A stretch of 64,000 bases of DNA from contig JAJQAK010000167.1 of the NCBI GenBank assembly GCA_021203845.1, forward strand, positions 1 to 64,000. Reading direction: 5' to 3'. The notes under the pieces are model-generated. The model saw nothing but the letters and a program-made list of their open reading frames with translations. It made no database searches and was not told where the DNA came from. This document shows positions 16,848 through 25,160 of the stretch, piece after piece. The position numbers and the translations under genes were made by a program. The stretch's first letter is position 1. Each line of letters starts with the position of its first letter. This DNA comes from Clostridia bacterium (GTDB lineage: Bacteria > Bacillota > Clostridia > Christensenellales > Borkfalkiaceae).

Positions 16848-17477
16848 ATGACGCGCGGAAAATTTGTGACGATTGAGGGTTGCGAAGGCGCGGGCAAGAG
16901 CACGCAGGTGAGACTTCTCTGCGAATGGCTGGACAGTCTCGGCATAGATTATGTTTTCACCCGGGAGCCCGGCGGCTGCAAGACGTCGGAGGCCATACGT
17001 GAGATAATACTTTCCAACGACTATGCCGGCATGGACGCCGGATGCGAGGCTCTTTTGTATGCGGGGGCGAGGCTTCAGAACCTCAGGGACACCGTGGAGC
17101 CGGCCCTTGCCGCGGGAAAGCTGGTCATTTGCGACAGATACGTGGACTCCTCTTTCGCATACCAGGGGTATGCGAGGGGACTCGGCTTCGAGTTCGTGGA
17201 GAGCATAAACAGAAAGGCGTTGGAGGGACACACGCCGGATCTTACGCTGTTTCTCGACATAAGACCCGCCGAGGCTTTTCAGAGAAAGCACGGCGCGGAC
17301 AAAAGCGACAGGATGGAGTGCGAGGGCCTCGCATTCCACGAAAAGGTTTACGAGGGATACAAGGAGGCACAGAGAAGGTTTGAAAGAATCGTCTCCGTCG
17401 ATTGCGGCGGCTCAAAAGAGGAGACCGCCGAGAACATAAAGAAGATACTCACGCAAATGGGCATTGTGGAGGCGTAG
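16848..17477 (+). CDS. tmk: Thymidylate kinase
   Basis: 209 aa. Phosphorylates dTMP to dTDP. P-loop EGCEGAGKST near the N-terminus, the DRY motif in CDRYVDSSFAYQG, and FTREPGG are diagnostic. I chose ATG 16848, which places FVTIEG at the normal distance; an in-frame ATG at 16824 would add eight residues without homology. The stop at 17475 is followed after three bases by holB, and the same four-gene stretch (tmk, holB, ricT, rsmI) occurs in Bacillus. Confidence 0.96.
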   Translation: MTRGKFVTIEGCEGAGKSTQVRLLCEWLDSLGIDYVFTREPGGCKTSEAIREIILSNDYAGMDAGCEALLYAGARLQNLRDTVEPALAAGKLVICDRYVDSSFAYQGYARGLGFEFVESINRKALEGHTPDLTLFLDIRPAEAFQRKHGADKSDRMECEGLAFHEKVYEGYKEAQRRFERIVSVDCGGSKEETAENIKKILTQMGIVEA

Positions 17478-17480
17478 GCG

Positions 17481-18377
17481 GTGGAAAAGCTCCTTAAGTC
17501 CACAACCGCATACAGGATACTTTCCGGCGACAGACGCTCGGGAAGGCTCTCCCACGCGTACATGCTGCATTTCGGCGACCCGGGGTGTCTGAGGGACGCT
17601 CTGAAGATATTCGCTGCTGAGATGTACGGAGGGGACGAAAAGACAAGCCGCCAGATAACGGAGGAAGTTTTCCAGGACGTCAGGTTTTATCCTGCGCAGG
17701 GAGGGAAACTCTCCGTGGATGACGCGACCGAGATAGTGGACGACGGCGCGATAAAGCCCGTTCGCGGGGACAGGAAGATATACGTCGTGTCGGACTTCGA
17801 CCAGGCGACGGCGCTTTTCCAGAACAAGCTTTTAAAATCCCTCGAGGAGCCGCCGGAAGGGGTGATGTTCCTTCTGGGCGCGGCGTCTCTCGCCCCGGTC
17901 CTCACGACCGTGAGATCGCGTGTAAAGACGCTGGAGATACCGCCGTTTTCGGAAGAGGAGATTTACGCCGCTCTGGAGCGCGAAGGACACTCGGAAAAGA
18001 ACACCGACGCGGCGAGGGCCTCCGGAGGAGTCTTTTCCGCGGCGCGGAACATGGTGAAAGGCGACAGGTACGACGAACTCATTTCGGCCGCGGAGGACGT
18101 TTTCCGCGCCACGAGGGAGAACGCCGGCGAGATAGCGGGTAGATACAAAGATTTCAAATACAGACGCGAGCTTCTGGGCGAGGTGCAGCTTCTCGCGAGG
18201 GACGAGGCCGTGAAAACGGACGAACCTTCCAAGGCGGCGCCGCTTCTAAACCTCTGCGAAAAAATAGACAGGGCCGTGGCGGACGTCAGGTTCAACGTAA
18301 ACTTCTCACAGGTTCTTTTCAATCTCATCCTCACGAAGGTTGAGGACTGCGAAAAGTGGGAGAAACTTCTTAAGTGA
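17481..18377 (+). CDS. holB: DNA polymerase III delta-prime subunit
   Basis: 298 aa. Part of the clamp loader that places the beta clamp on DNA. The LSHAYMLHFGDPG opening corresponds to the AAA+ fold without a functional P-loop, as usual for delta-prime. YVVSDFDQATALFQNKLLKSLEEPPEGVMFLL matches the Walker B-like and SRC-adjacent region (TTVRSR where the SRC motif sits). Start GTG 17481, with GGAGGC just upstream. Its order between tmk and ricT supports the call. Confidence 0.92.
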   Translation: MEKLLKSTTAYRILSGDRRSGRLSHAYMLHFGDPGCLRDALKIFAAEMYGGDEKTSRQITEEVFQDVRFYPAQGGKLSVDDATEIVDDGAIKPVRGDRKIYVVSDFDQATALFQNKLLKSLEEPPEGVMFLLGAASLAPVLTTVRSRVKTLEIPPFSEEEIYAALEREGHSEKNTDAARASGGVFSAARNMVKGDRYDELISAAEDVFRATRENAGEIAGRYKDFKYRRELLGEVQLLARDEAVKTDEPSKAAPLLNLCEKIDRAVADVRFNVNFSQVLFNLILTKVEDCEKWEKLLK

Positions 18378-18404
18378 CGTGCCCTCGCGGCGGAGACATG
18401 GCAT

Positions 18405-19295
18405 ATGATTGTTGATTACGTAGGTGTGAAATTTGACGACGGGGGAAAGGTCTACTATTTCTCCCCGGACGGAGAGGACCTCGAAAAGGGCGATGAGGTG
18501 ATAGTCGAGACCTCAAGAGGCATCGAGTGCGTGACGGTTGTCGTGCCGCACGGAGAGGTGGAGGAAAACACTCTCCCCTCCCCCATGAAACCCATCATAC
18601 GGAAGGCTACGGCGGAGGACAAAGAGACCGTGAGAAGGAACGAGGCGAGGCGCTCCGAGCTCATGAGACTTTTTACCGAGAAAATGGAGAAATACAAACT
18701 TCCCATGAAGCTCGTATCCTGCGAAATAGCGTTCGAAGGGAACAAGGTGACGTACTACTTCTCCTCGGAAAGGAGGGTGGACTTCCGCGACTTCGTGAGG
18801 GATCTTTCGTCCGCCGTGCACATGAGAATAGAGCTCCGCCAGATAGGCATAAGGGACGAGATAAGGATGCTCGGCGGCATAGGCCACTGCGGCAGGGAGT
18901 GCTGCTGTTCGGGCTGCATGATTGACTTCAAGAAGGTCAGCGTCAAAATGGCGAAAAACCAGGGTCTTTCCCTCAACCCCGCGAAGATATCGGGATACTG
19001 CGGGAGGCTGATGTGCTGTCTCGCGTATGAGGACTACTACTATTCCGAGACCTGCAAGAAGATGCCCAAGACCGGCTCGGAGGTATCCACGCCAGATGGT
19101 AAAGGCATAGTCGTGAACGTTGACATGCTCAAGATGCGGGTTAAAGTGAGGATTGCCTCCAACGACTACTTCAAATACGGAGATTACGCGCTGGACGAAG
19201 TTGCACCCACGCACAGACCTGGTGGAAAGCCCAGAGCAGAGACGAAGGAAGACGACGGAGAGGCCTCCGTCGGGGAAGAAAATCTTCCCGAGTGA
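18405..19295 (+). CDS. ricT: PSP1-domain regulatory protein RicT (YaaT)
   Basis: 296 aa. In Bacillus RicT joins RicA and RicF in an Fe-S complex that controls RNase Y maturation of mRNA, competence and sporulation. The core shows the cysteine clusters CGRECCCSGC and GYCGRLMCCLAYE and the GIRDEIRMLGG motif. An acidic tail of about 30 residues follows. RicA and RicF equivalents are not next to it. Located directly after holB, as in other Firmicutes. Confidence 0.92.
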   Translation: MIVDYVGVKFDDGGKVYYFSPDGEDLEKGDEVIVETSRGIECVTVVVPHGEVEENTLPSPMKPIIRKATAEDKETVRRNEARRSELMRLFTEKMEKYKLPMKLVSCEIAFEGNKVTYYFSSERRVDFRDFVRDLSSAVHMRIELRQIGIRDEIRMLGGIGHCGRECCCSGCMIDFKKVSVKMAKNQGLSLNPAKISGYCGRLMCCLAYEDYYYSETCKKMPKTGSEVSTPDGKGIVVNVDMLKMRVKVRIASNDYFKYGDYALDEVAPTHRPGGKPRAETKEDDGEASVGEENLPE

Positions 19296-19405
19296 GTGAA
19301 GTTCTCAAAATGTTAAAAATTCACAATAAAAATCTTAATCGCGGTTAAGTTTTGTAATTTTCGTACAGAAAATGTTAAAAATCAAAAGAAAATAACAATT
19401 CGTGC

Positions 19406-19434
19406 TTTACACCAAAAATCCGGTGTGCTATAAT
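19406..19434 (+). promoter_or_regulatory. Promoter of the ferredoxin gene
   Basis: TTTACA (19406-19411), 17-nt spacer, TATAAT (19429-19434). The AT-rich segment 19300-19400 upstream carries two AAATGTTAAAAAT repeats. Confidence 0.75.
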
Positions 19435-19474
19435 TCAACTGTTCAGAAAGAAAATCTTTATGGAGGTAATCGTT

Positions 19475-19645
19475 ATGGCACATGTAATCAGTGACGATTG
19501 TGTAGCTTGTGGTGCATGCGCAGCAACCTGCCCCGTTTCAGCAATATCCGAGGGCGACGGCAAGTACGTCGTAGATCCCGACGTTTGCATTGACTGCGGT
19601 GCGTGCGAGGAAGGATGCCCTACCGGAGCAATCGCTGCAGAATAA
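19475..19645 (+). CDS. 2[4Fe-4S] ferredoxin
   Basis: 56 aa. Two classic CxxCxxCxxxCP clusters (CVACGACAATCP and CIDCGACEEGCP) bind two [4Fe-4S] centres, making a low-potential one-electron carrier typical of clostridia, likely for hydrogenase or pyruvate:ferredoxin oxidoreductase. A strong GGAGGT lies 9 bases before ATG 19475. The gene stands alone between its own promoter and terminator, consistent with high expression. Confidence 0.97.
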   Translation: MAHVISDDCVACGACAATCPVSAISEGDGKYVVDPDVCIDCGACEEGCPTGAIAAE

Positions 19646-19666
19646 TTTTTCGGTAAATAATTCAGA

Positions 19667-19701
19667 CAAGGTGAGGCACGCGCTTCGCCTTGTTTTGTTT
19701 T
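19667..19701 (+). terminator. Terminator of the ferredoxin gene
   Basis: 11-bp stem (two G-T pairs) from 19667 to 19692 with an ACGC loop, then TTTTGTTTT. Confidence 0.88.
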
Positions 19702-19711
19702 GTGTGAGACC

Positions 19712-20410
19712 ATGTCGGATGTTGTTTTGAACGATGGGGAGGCCTTGGAGGACCTTTTCGGGGAGAAGAAAATAATACAGAACAGGAACCTTTACAGGTT
19801 CACGTCGGACAGCGTGATGCTCTCGAGGTTTGTGAGGGGTCGACGCGGCGACGTTGTGGCGGATTTCTGCTCGGGCTCGGGGATAGTGGGCTTCCACTTT
19901 CTCTGCCTCAACCCGGGCATAAAGAGCGTGACGCTTTTCGAGATGCAGGAGAGCCTCTCCTCCATGGCGGAGCGCACCAGGCAGCTCGACGGCTTCGACA
20001 AAGCGAGGGTGGTATGTTCGCGTATACAGGACATAGGCCCAGAGTATTGCGAGAAGTTTTCGCTGATCCTCTGCAACCCGCCGTACGAGACGGAGGGCTT
20101 CGACGGCGTGCCTTTCGAGCTCGCCGCGTGCAGGTGCGAAATCTCCGTGACGCTTAAGGAGATATGCGACATCGCCTCACGGACGCTCAAATACGGCGGG
20201 AAATTCGCCGTGGTCAACAAGGCGTCGAGGCTCGCGGAGCTCATGTACACGCTCAAATGCGCGAAGCTGGAGCCCAAGAGGCTTCAGTTCGTGTCGGGCG
20301 GGGGAAAGGACGAAAGGCCGTATCTCGTAATGTGCGAGGCCGTGAAGGGCGGAAAGACGGGCCTCGAGATACTCCCCGCGAAATTCAACGACGGTACGAA
20401 CGGAGGATAG
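19712..20410 (+). CDS. tRNA1(Val) (adenine-37-N6)-methyltransferase-like protein (YabB/TrmN6)
   Basis: 232 aa, Rossmann-fold SAM methyltransferase. Motif I VVADFCSGSGIVGF binds SAM and NPPYE is the catalytic adenine-N6 motif. The N-terminal RFTSDSVMLSRF is shared by this tRNA-modifying group. I prefer ATG 19712; an in-frame TTG at 19700 overlaps the terminator tail. Its adjacency to rsmI matches the Bacillus yabB-rsmI order. Confidence 0.88.
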   Translation: MSDVVLNDGEALEDLFGEKKIIQNRNLYRFTSDSVMLSRFVRGRRGDVVADFCSGSGIVGFHFLCLNPGIKSVTLFEMQESLSSMAERTRQLDGFDKARVVCSRIQDIGPEYCEKFSLILCNPPYETEGFDGVPFELAACRCEISVTLKEICDIASRTLKYGGKFAVVNKASRLAELMYTLKCAKLEPKRLQFVSGGGKDERPYLVMCEAVKGGKTGLEILPAKFNDGTNGG

Positions 20411-20413
20411 TGT

Positions 20414-21214
20414 ATGGTGTATTTCGTCGCGACTCCCATAGGAAATCTAAAGGACATGACCTACAGGGCGGTGGAGGTGCTGGGTTCCGCCGACGTCGTG
20501 TATTGCGAGGACACGCGGCATTCCGCGACGCTTTTCAATGCGTACGGCATAAAAAAAACGCTCCGCGCGTACCACAAGTTCAACGAGGCCAAAGAGTGCG
20601 ACAGGGTTCTTGAGGAGGCTGCGTCGGGACGTGACATCGCGATAGTGTCGGACGCGGGGATGCCGCTCATATCGGACCCCGGGGCGTATCTCGTGAGAAG
20701 GCTCGCGGAGGAGAAGATACCGTACACCGTCATCCCCGGCGCGTGCGCGTACGTGTCCGCGCTGGTACTCGCGGGTTTCCCCACGGACAGATGCGCGTTC
20801 ATAGGCTTTCTTCCGGAAAAAGAGTCGGAAAGGAAAAATCTTCTGGAAAGGTACAAAGACCTGGACCTCACTTTGTGTGTGTACTCCGCCCCGCAGGACA
20901 TAGACAGGGACGTGTCGTCGATGTACGCGGCCTTCGGTGAAAGACGCGCCTGCGCGGTCCGCGAGATCACCAAGATTCACGAGGAGGCGCTGCCGTTCAA
21001 TCTTTCGGAGGGGCTTACGGGCGAAAAGAGGGGCGAGTATACACTCGTCGTGGAAGGCGCGAGTCCCGTGAACCCACTCTGCTCGCTCACCGTGAGGGAG
21101 CACGTGACGCACTACATTGAGACGGGGCTGGACAAAAAAGAAGCCGTGAAGCGCACGGCGAAAGACAGGGGAGTCCCCAGGGACGATGTTTACAAGGAGG
21201 CCATGGACCTTTGA
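20414..21214 (+). CDS. rsmI: 16S rRNA (cytidine-1402-2'-O)-methyltransferase
   Basis: 266 aa, tetrapyrrole-methylase fold. Methylates C1402 in the ribosomal P-site. Diagnostic stretches are VATPIGNLKDMTYRAVEVL, CEDTRHSATLF, SDAGMPLISDPG and VIPGACAYVSALVLAGFP. GGAGG precedes the ATG; only three bases separate it from the previous stop, so it is cotranscribed with the tRNA methyltransferase gene. Confidence 0.96.
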   Translation: MVYFVATPIGNLKDMTYRAVEVLGSADVVYCEDTRHSATLFNAYGIKKTLRAYHKFNEAKECDRVLEEAASGRDIAIVSDAGMPLISDPGAYLVRRLAEEKIPYTVIPGACAYVSALVLAGFPTDRCAFIGFLPEKESERKNLLERYKDLDLTLCVYSAPQDIDRDVSSMYAAFGERRACAVREITKIHEEALPFNLSEGLTGEKRGEYTLVVEGASPVNPLCSLTVREHVTHYIETGLDKKEAVKRTAKDRGVPRDDVYKEAMDL

Positions 21215-21232
21215 GGTCCGTGAGAAGGATAT

Positions 21233-22267
21233 ATGAAGGAAAATAACACCGCCAAGAAAAACGACGTCAAGACCGGGAGCGTCAGCGACATATACGAGTA
21301 CGAGCAAAAATACGTCAAGAAGGAGAACAGCAAGTCGATAAGGTTCTTTCTGCGGCTCATCATAATAATACTCGCGGTTGCGGTTTTCGCGTGTCTTTTT
21401 TCCGTGGGGTACAGGCTGTACGAAATTTTTGACAACAAATATGTGGGTTACGGCATAGCGGCAATCTTTCTCGTGCTCTACATAGTGCTTTTCATTGTGC
21501 CCGTGGTGAAGATAATGAGGTCCGACTACTTCAAGGTGAACGTCAACTCAGAGACGGCGGGAGAGGCAAAAAGGCACAACAAGAAAGTAAGAGAGGACAT
21601 TGCCAAAAAGATAGTCGACTTCAACGCTGAGGTGGACAACGCGGGCTGGTATGACGGGGAGACCGTGGACAGGCTCGGATACGCCCTCTCCAAGAACGAC
21701 AACGAGGGCATAAAGGAATGTCTCACCGCGCTTTACGGCGGGAGCGTCAAAAAGAGCGCGAGATCCATCATAGCGAAAAGTTCCGTGAAGGCGGGGCTTC
21801 TGTCGGCCATATCCCAGAGCAAGACACTGGACACCGCACTCATCACGGCGGTGAACCTTCAGATGATAAAGGACATAATATTCCTCTACGGATTCCGTCC
21901 CACGGACGCGAGGCTCGTGAGGATATTCGGCGCGGTCATGGCGGACGCCCTGGTAGCGTACGGGCTCGGGAGCATAAACATTGGGAAGGGAGTCGCGAAG
22001 ACCGTCGGCGAGGCGGCGAAAGGAATTCCCGTGCTCGGACAGGCTCTCTCTATACTCGTGGACAGTTCGGTGCAGGGGCTCGTCAACGGCACGCTCACGG
22101 CCGTCATAGGGTTCCAGACCATAAGATACCTCAACTACGAGTACAAGCTCCAGAACATTCTGGACGGCGTGGTGCTGGTGGAAGAAGGGGAAGAGAAGGA
22201 GATATTCGAGGAGCTCGAGGACACGCTGAAAAAGGCCGGAAAGAAGAAATCCACGGCGACGGTGTGA
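21233..22267 (+). CDS. DUF697-type (YcjF-like) membrane protein
   Basis: 344 aa. Two hydrophobic helices (about 38-60 and 70-92) follow a charged N-terminus. The cytoplasmic part contains ARSIIAKSSVKAGLLSAIS and LQMIKDIIFLYGFRP, which match the DUF697 pattern (alpha-helical domain often linked to GTPases), and a glycine-rich amphipathic stretch further on. The C-terminus is acidic then basic. Function is unknown; no partner GTPase gene is adjacent. It starts 18 bp after rsmI. Confidence 0.7.
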   Translation: MKENNTAKKNDVKTGSVSDIYEYEQKYVKKENSKSIRFFLRLIIIILAVAVFACLFSVGYRLYEIFDNKYVGYGIAAIFLVLYIVLFIVPVVKIMRSDYFKVNVNSETAGEAKRHNKKVREDIAKKIVDFNAEVDNAGWYDGETVDRLGYALSKNDNEGIKECLTALYGGSVKKSARSIIAKSSVKAGLLSAISQSKTLDTALITAVNLQMIKDIIFLYGFRPTDARLVRIFGAVMADALVAYGLGSINIGKGVAKTVGEAAKGIPVLGQALSILVDSSVQGLVNGTLTAVIGFQTIRYLNYEYKLQNILDGVVLVEEGEEKEIFEELEDTLKKAGKKKSTATV

Positions 22268-22285
22268 GATATTTAGCGAAATACC

Positions 22286-22313
22286 TTGAAAATTTTTTAA
22301 AATATGTTAAACT
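22286..22313 (+). promoter_or_regulatory. Promoter of AAA copy C
   Basis: TTGAAA (22286-22291), 16-nt spacer, TAAACT (22308-22313). Confidence 0.45.
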
Positions 22314-22358
22314 AGAGGAAAGAAAAGGAAGGAGTCATTTAAATTGCGGAGGTGTTTT

Positions 22359-23931
22359 ATGAGAAGATTTTTAAATCCCCCCATAGACAATTTCACAAGA
22401 TATATAAATGAAAAAATTTTTGTTGATAAGAGCGGAATTATAGACTATACAAACAGTGTCATTGATTCCCTGGACGCTTTTATCTGTGTAAGTCGACCGA
22501 GAAGATTCGGGAAATCGGTTGTCGCAAATATGCTCGTTGCTTACTATGAGTCCGGATGTAAATCTAAAACGCTGTTTAAACACTTGGCCATATCGAAAAC
22601 CAAATTGTTTAAGAAACATCTTAATAAGTATAACGTCATATATATCGATATGGCGGATTATTTTAAATCGGATATAGAGGTGTCCGCCGGGCTTGAAAAA
22701 CTGAAAGACGAACTTGTTGACGAATTTAATAAAGAATACACCGATAGGTCTTTTGACAAAGACAAGATGGTATCCATGTTTAATGAGATATATGAGAGAA
22801 CTAACAGAAAGTTTGTTTTTGTAATTGACGAATGGGATTGTCCGTTTAGACGCAGAGTAGGAGATGTCAAAGGGCAAAAAAAATATTTGGAATTTCTTAA
22901 TGAACTGCTGAAAGAAAAAAATTATGTTGCCTTGGCCTACATGACCGGAATACTTCCCATAAAGAAAACGGGCGATGAATCATCGCTTAACATGTTCAGC
23001 GAGAAGACAATTATAAATGCGTCTCCCCTGCAGGAGTATTTCGGATTCACGGAGTCGGAAGTCAAGAGTCTGTGTGAAAAATTCGGTTGTTCATATGAAG
23101 GTGTCAGGTTTTGGTATGACGGATACACCGTGAACGGAATACAACTTTACAATCCTAGGTCCGTTGTGGAGGCAATCAAATCGGGTGTATTAGAGAACTA
23201 CTGGACTCAGACACAGACTTTTGAGGCGTTACAAAGCTATATAGGTGCGAATTTATTTGGTATTCACGATGCAATAACCACTTTGCTTTCCGGGGAGCAT
23301 ATAAAAATTGATACAACAAAGTTCAAAAACGATATGGTCACTTTTAAATCCGGGGACGACATTCTTACGCTTCTCGTCCATTTGGGATATTTGACCTATG
23401 ATATTGAGACAAAGAAGGTTGGCATACCGAATCATGAGATTTATTCCGAGTTTATGTCCGTTATAACCGATATGGGTTGGGAGGATACCGTGAGGCAGAT
23501 TGAAATCTCGGAAAAAGCCATGGGGGGCAATTCTTGCGAAGGATGAGAAAACCGTTGCTGAAATTGTTGCGGCCGTGCACAGGCAGAAGCCCGTTCTTAA
23601 TGGAAACAAAGAGACGACTTTGTACGAGGTCGTGAACGATGCATTCTTTACCGCTAGAAATTACTATAGTTTGGTTCCTGAAATGCCGGCAGGCGGAGGA
23701 TTTATCGATATATTGTTTATCCCGAATCGTAATACATCGAGACCGATGATGGTAGTTGAACTTAAGAGTAATAGTGTCGACACCGAAAAGACCGCGCTGA
23801 AACAGATTAAGGACAATCATTATACGGAGGCTCTTTCCGGATACAAGGGTAAGATTTTGCTTGTCGGAATAAGTTATAAAACGGAGAGAGAAGAGCATAC
23901 ATGTGTCATAGAAGAGGTGGAGAAGAATTAA
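22359..23931 (+). pseudogene. AAA-ATPase-like/PD-(D/E)XK_9 gene with a single-base frameshift (copy C)
   Basis: The first frame (22359-23546) carries RRFLNPP, IFVDKSGIIDYTN, P-loop SRPRRFGKS, Walker B FVFVIDEWD and the middle domain; it then ends in a spurious NSCEG. The C-terminal nuclease domain (VPEMPAGGGFIDILF, MMVVELKSN, LLVGISYKTEREEHTC) continues in the next frame to 23931. The shift lies in a run of six G at 23522-23527; removing one G gives a continuous 523-residue protein, close to the 535 of copy F. GGAGG lies 6 bases before ATG 22359. It could be a recent mutation, a phase-variable tract or a sequencing error. Codon usage is more AT-rich than in neighbouring core genes. Confidence 0.88.
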
Positions 23932-23984
23932 CGATATCTCTTTAGCTGAGTATGGTACATTCCATGGAACGATATTCTGATGGT

Positions 23985-24026
23985 AAAAATCCGGGCCATG
24001 GTCAAGCCATTGACCATACTCCCGGA
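23985..24026 (-). terminator. Terminator of tRNA-Arg, probably bidirectional
   Basis: Long stem: TCCGGG / CCCGGA outer helix and ATGGTCAA / TTGACCAT inner helix with a 4-nt loop. The minus-strand side is followed by TTTTT; the plus side by CTTCTTTT, so it may also stop transcripts of copy C. Confidence 0.88.
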
Positions 24027-24035
24027 CTTCTTTTG

Positions 24036-24112
24036 TGGTCTACCTGTGCGGATTCGAACCGCAGATCTTCAGAGTCGGAGTCTGATGTGTTATCCAGCTA
24101 CACTACAGGTAG
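24036..24112 (-). tRNA. tRNA-Arg(CCG)
   Basis: Minus strand cloverleaf: acceptor CTACCTG / CAGGTAG, D-arm stem GTGT / ACAC, anticodon stem TCAGA / TCTGA around loop CTCCGAC (anticodon CCG, reading CGG), T-arm TGCGG TTCGAAT CCGCA, discriminator A and an encoded CCA (24038-24036). It has its own promoter and terminator. It sits alone between two damaged AAA copies. Confidence 0.95.
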
Positions 24113-24123
24113 ATATCGGAAAC

Positions 24124-24152
24124 ATTATAATACCGACAAAACCAATTGGCAA
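24124..24152 (-). promoter_or_regulatory. Promoter of tRNA-Arg
   Basis: Minus strand TTGCCA (24152-24147), 17-nt spacer, TATAAT (24129-24124), 12 bp upstream of the mature tRNA 5' end. Confidence 0.85.
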
Positions 24153-24191
24153 CCTGTTGATTGACGAAAATGTATAATTGAGACATCTATA

Positions 24192-25112
24192 ATGGGAAGA
24201 TATTTTAACCCGGGGAACGAAAATTTTCGGAAACATACAGACGGGGATATATATGTCGACGTCCTAGGATATATGAACCAATGTACGAAATGGGAGAGTC
24301 TTTCTCGGATTTTGGACGGACTGTATTCCGAGCTCGTCTAGGAAATAGAAGAGGAATATCCCGATATCGTGCCGGGCAGATACGACACGTTCCCGGACTA
24401 TCTCGACACCGTTTACAAAAAGACGGGGGTTCCCTTTGTGTTCATCCTGGACGAGTGGGACGCGCCCGTACGCGGAACAAAATTTGGCGTTGAGGAGCAG
24501 AAGGAATACTTGGGTCATCTCACCGCTTTGTTCAAGGGTAATGCGTATGCGGCCCTGGTGTACATGACCGGAGTTCTTCCCATAGTAAAGCACGGCAGCC
24601 ACTCGGAGCTGAACATGTTCACAGAGATTTCCATGGTGAACGCCCATGGCTTGCGCGACTACACTGGATTCACGAAAGAGGATGTCATGCGTCTTTGCGA
24701 GGAGCGCGGGAAGCCGTTCGAGAAGGTCAGAAGCCGGTGCGCCGGGTATACCGTGGACGGAATCGTTTTGTACAGCCCGGGGTCGGTGGTATGCGTCGTG
24801 CGGTCACTCGGCGAAGGGACGGACGGCTTTGGGACGTCCGATGACATGTTTGAGGTTTTGGAACCATACATCGGTGTGAACGCACGTTATGTTCGTGACG
24901 TCCTGTCCTACCTCGTCGCGGGGAAGTCCGTCAAAGTCAATGTCAGCGGATTTTCGGGCAACGCCGGACCATTCATGTTTGACGACAACTTTCTGACCCT
25001 TCTCATTCATTTGGGGTATCTGACGTACAACAGAAACACAAAGAGGGCCAGGGCGTCTGACCGGGAAATGAAGGGCAGACTCAAAGGGTTGATAAACAAA
25101 ATCGCCGGATGA
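24192..25112 (+). pseudogene. Decayed AAA-ATPase-like gene (copy D)
   Basis: Opens MGRYFNPGNENFRKH and DIYVD, the family start. The P-loop region is deleted, an in-frame TAG occurs at 24339-24341, and the same frame then resumes with FVFILDEWDAP (Walker B), ALVYMTGVLPIVKHG, LRDYTGFTKEDV and FDDNFLTLLIHLGYLTYN. The nuclease domain is missing: the frame ends at 25112 after about 25 unrelated residues. Everything except the deletion and the stop is still one frame, so decay seems recent. Confidence 0.85.
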
Positions 25113-25160
25113 CGGCGGAATCGGGTATGTCCCGTTTGTGACATTCAGGGAGGATTTTCT

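Noticed and set aside
16750-16851. 33-codon frame overlapping the tmk start (ATGA)
   Set aside because: Coupled position is tempting, but there is no ribosome-binding site and no recognisable sequence.
22359-23931. Two separate genes in place of frameshifted copy C
   Set aside because: The second frame lacks start signals and corresponds exactly to the missing C-terminus when compared with copy F.
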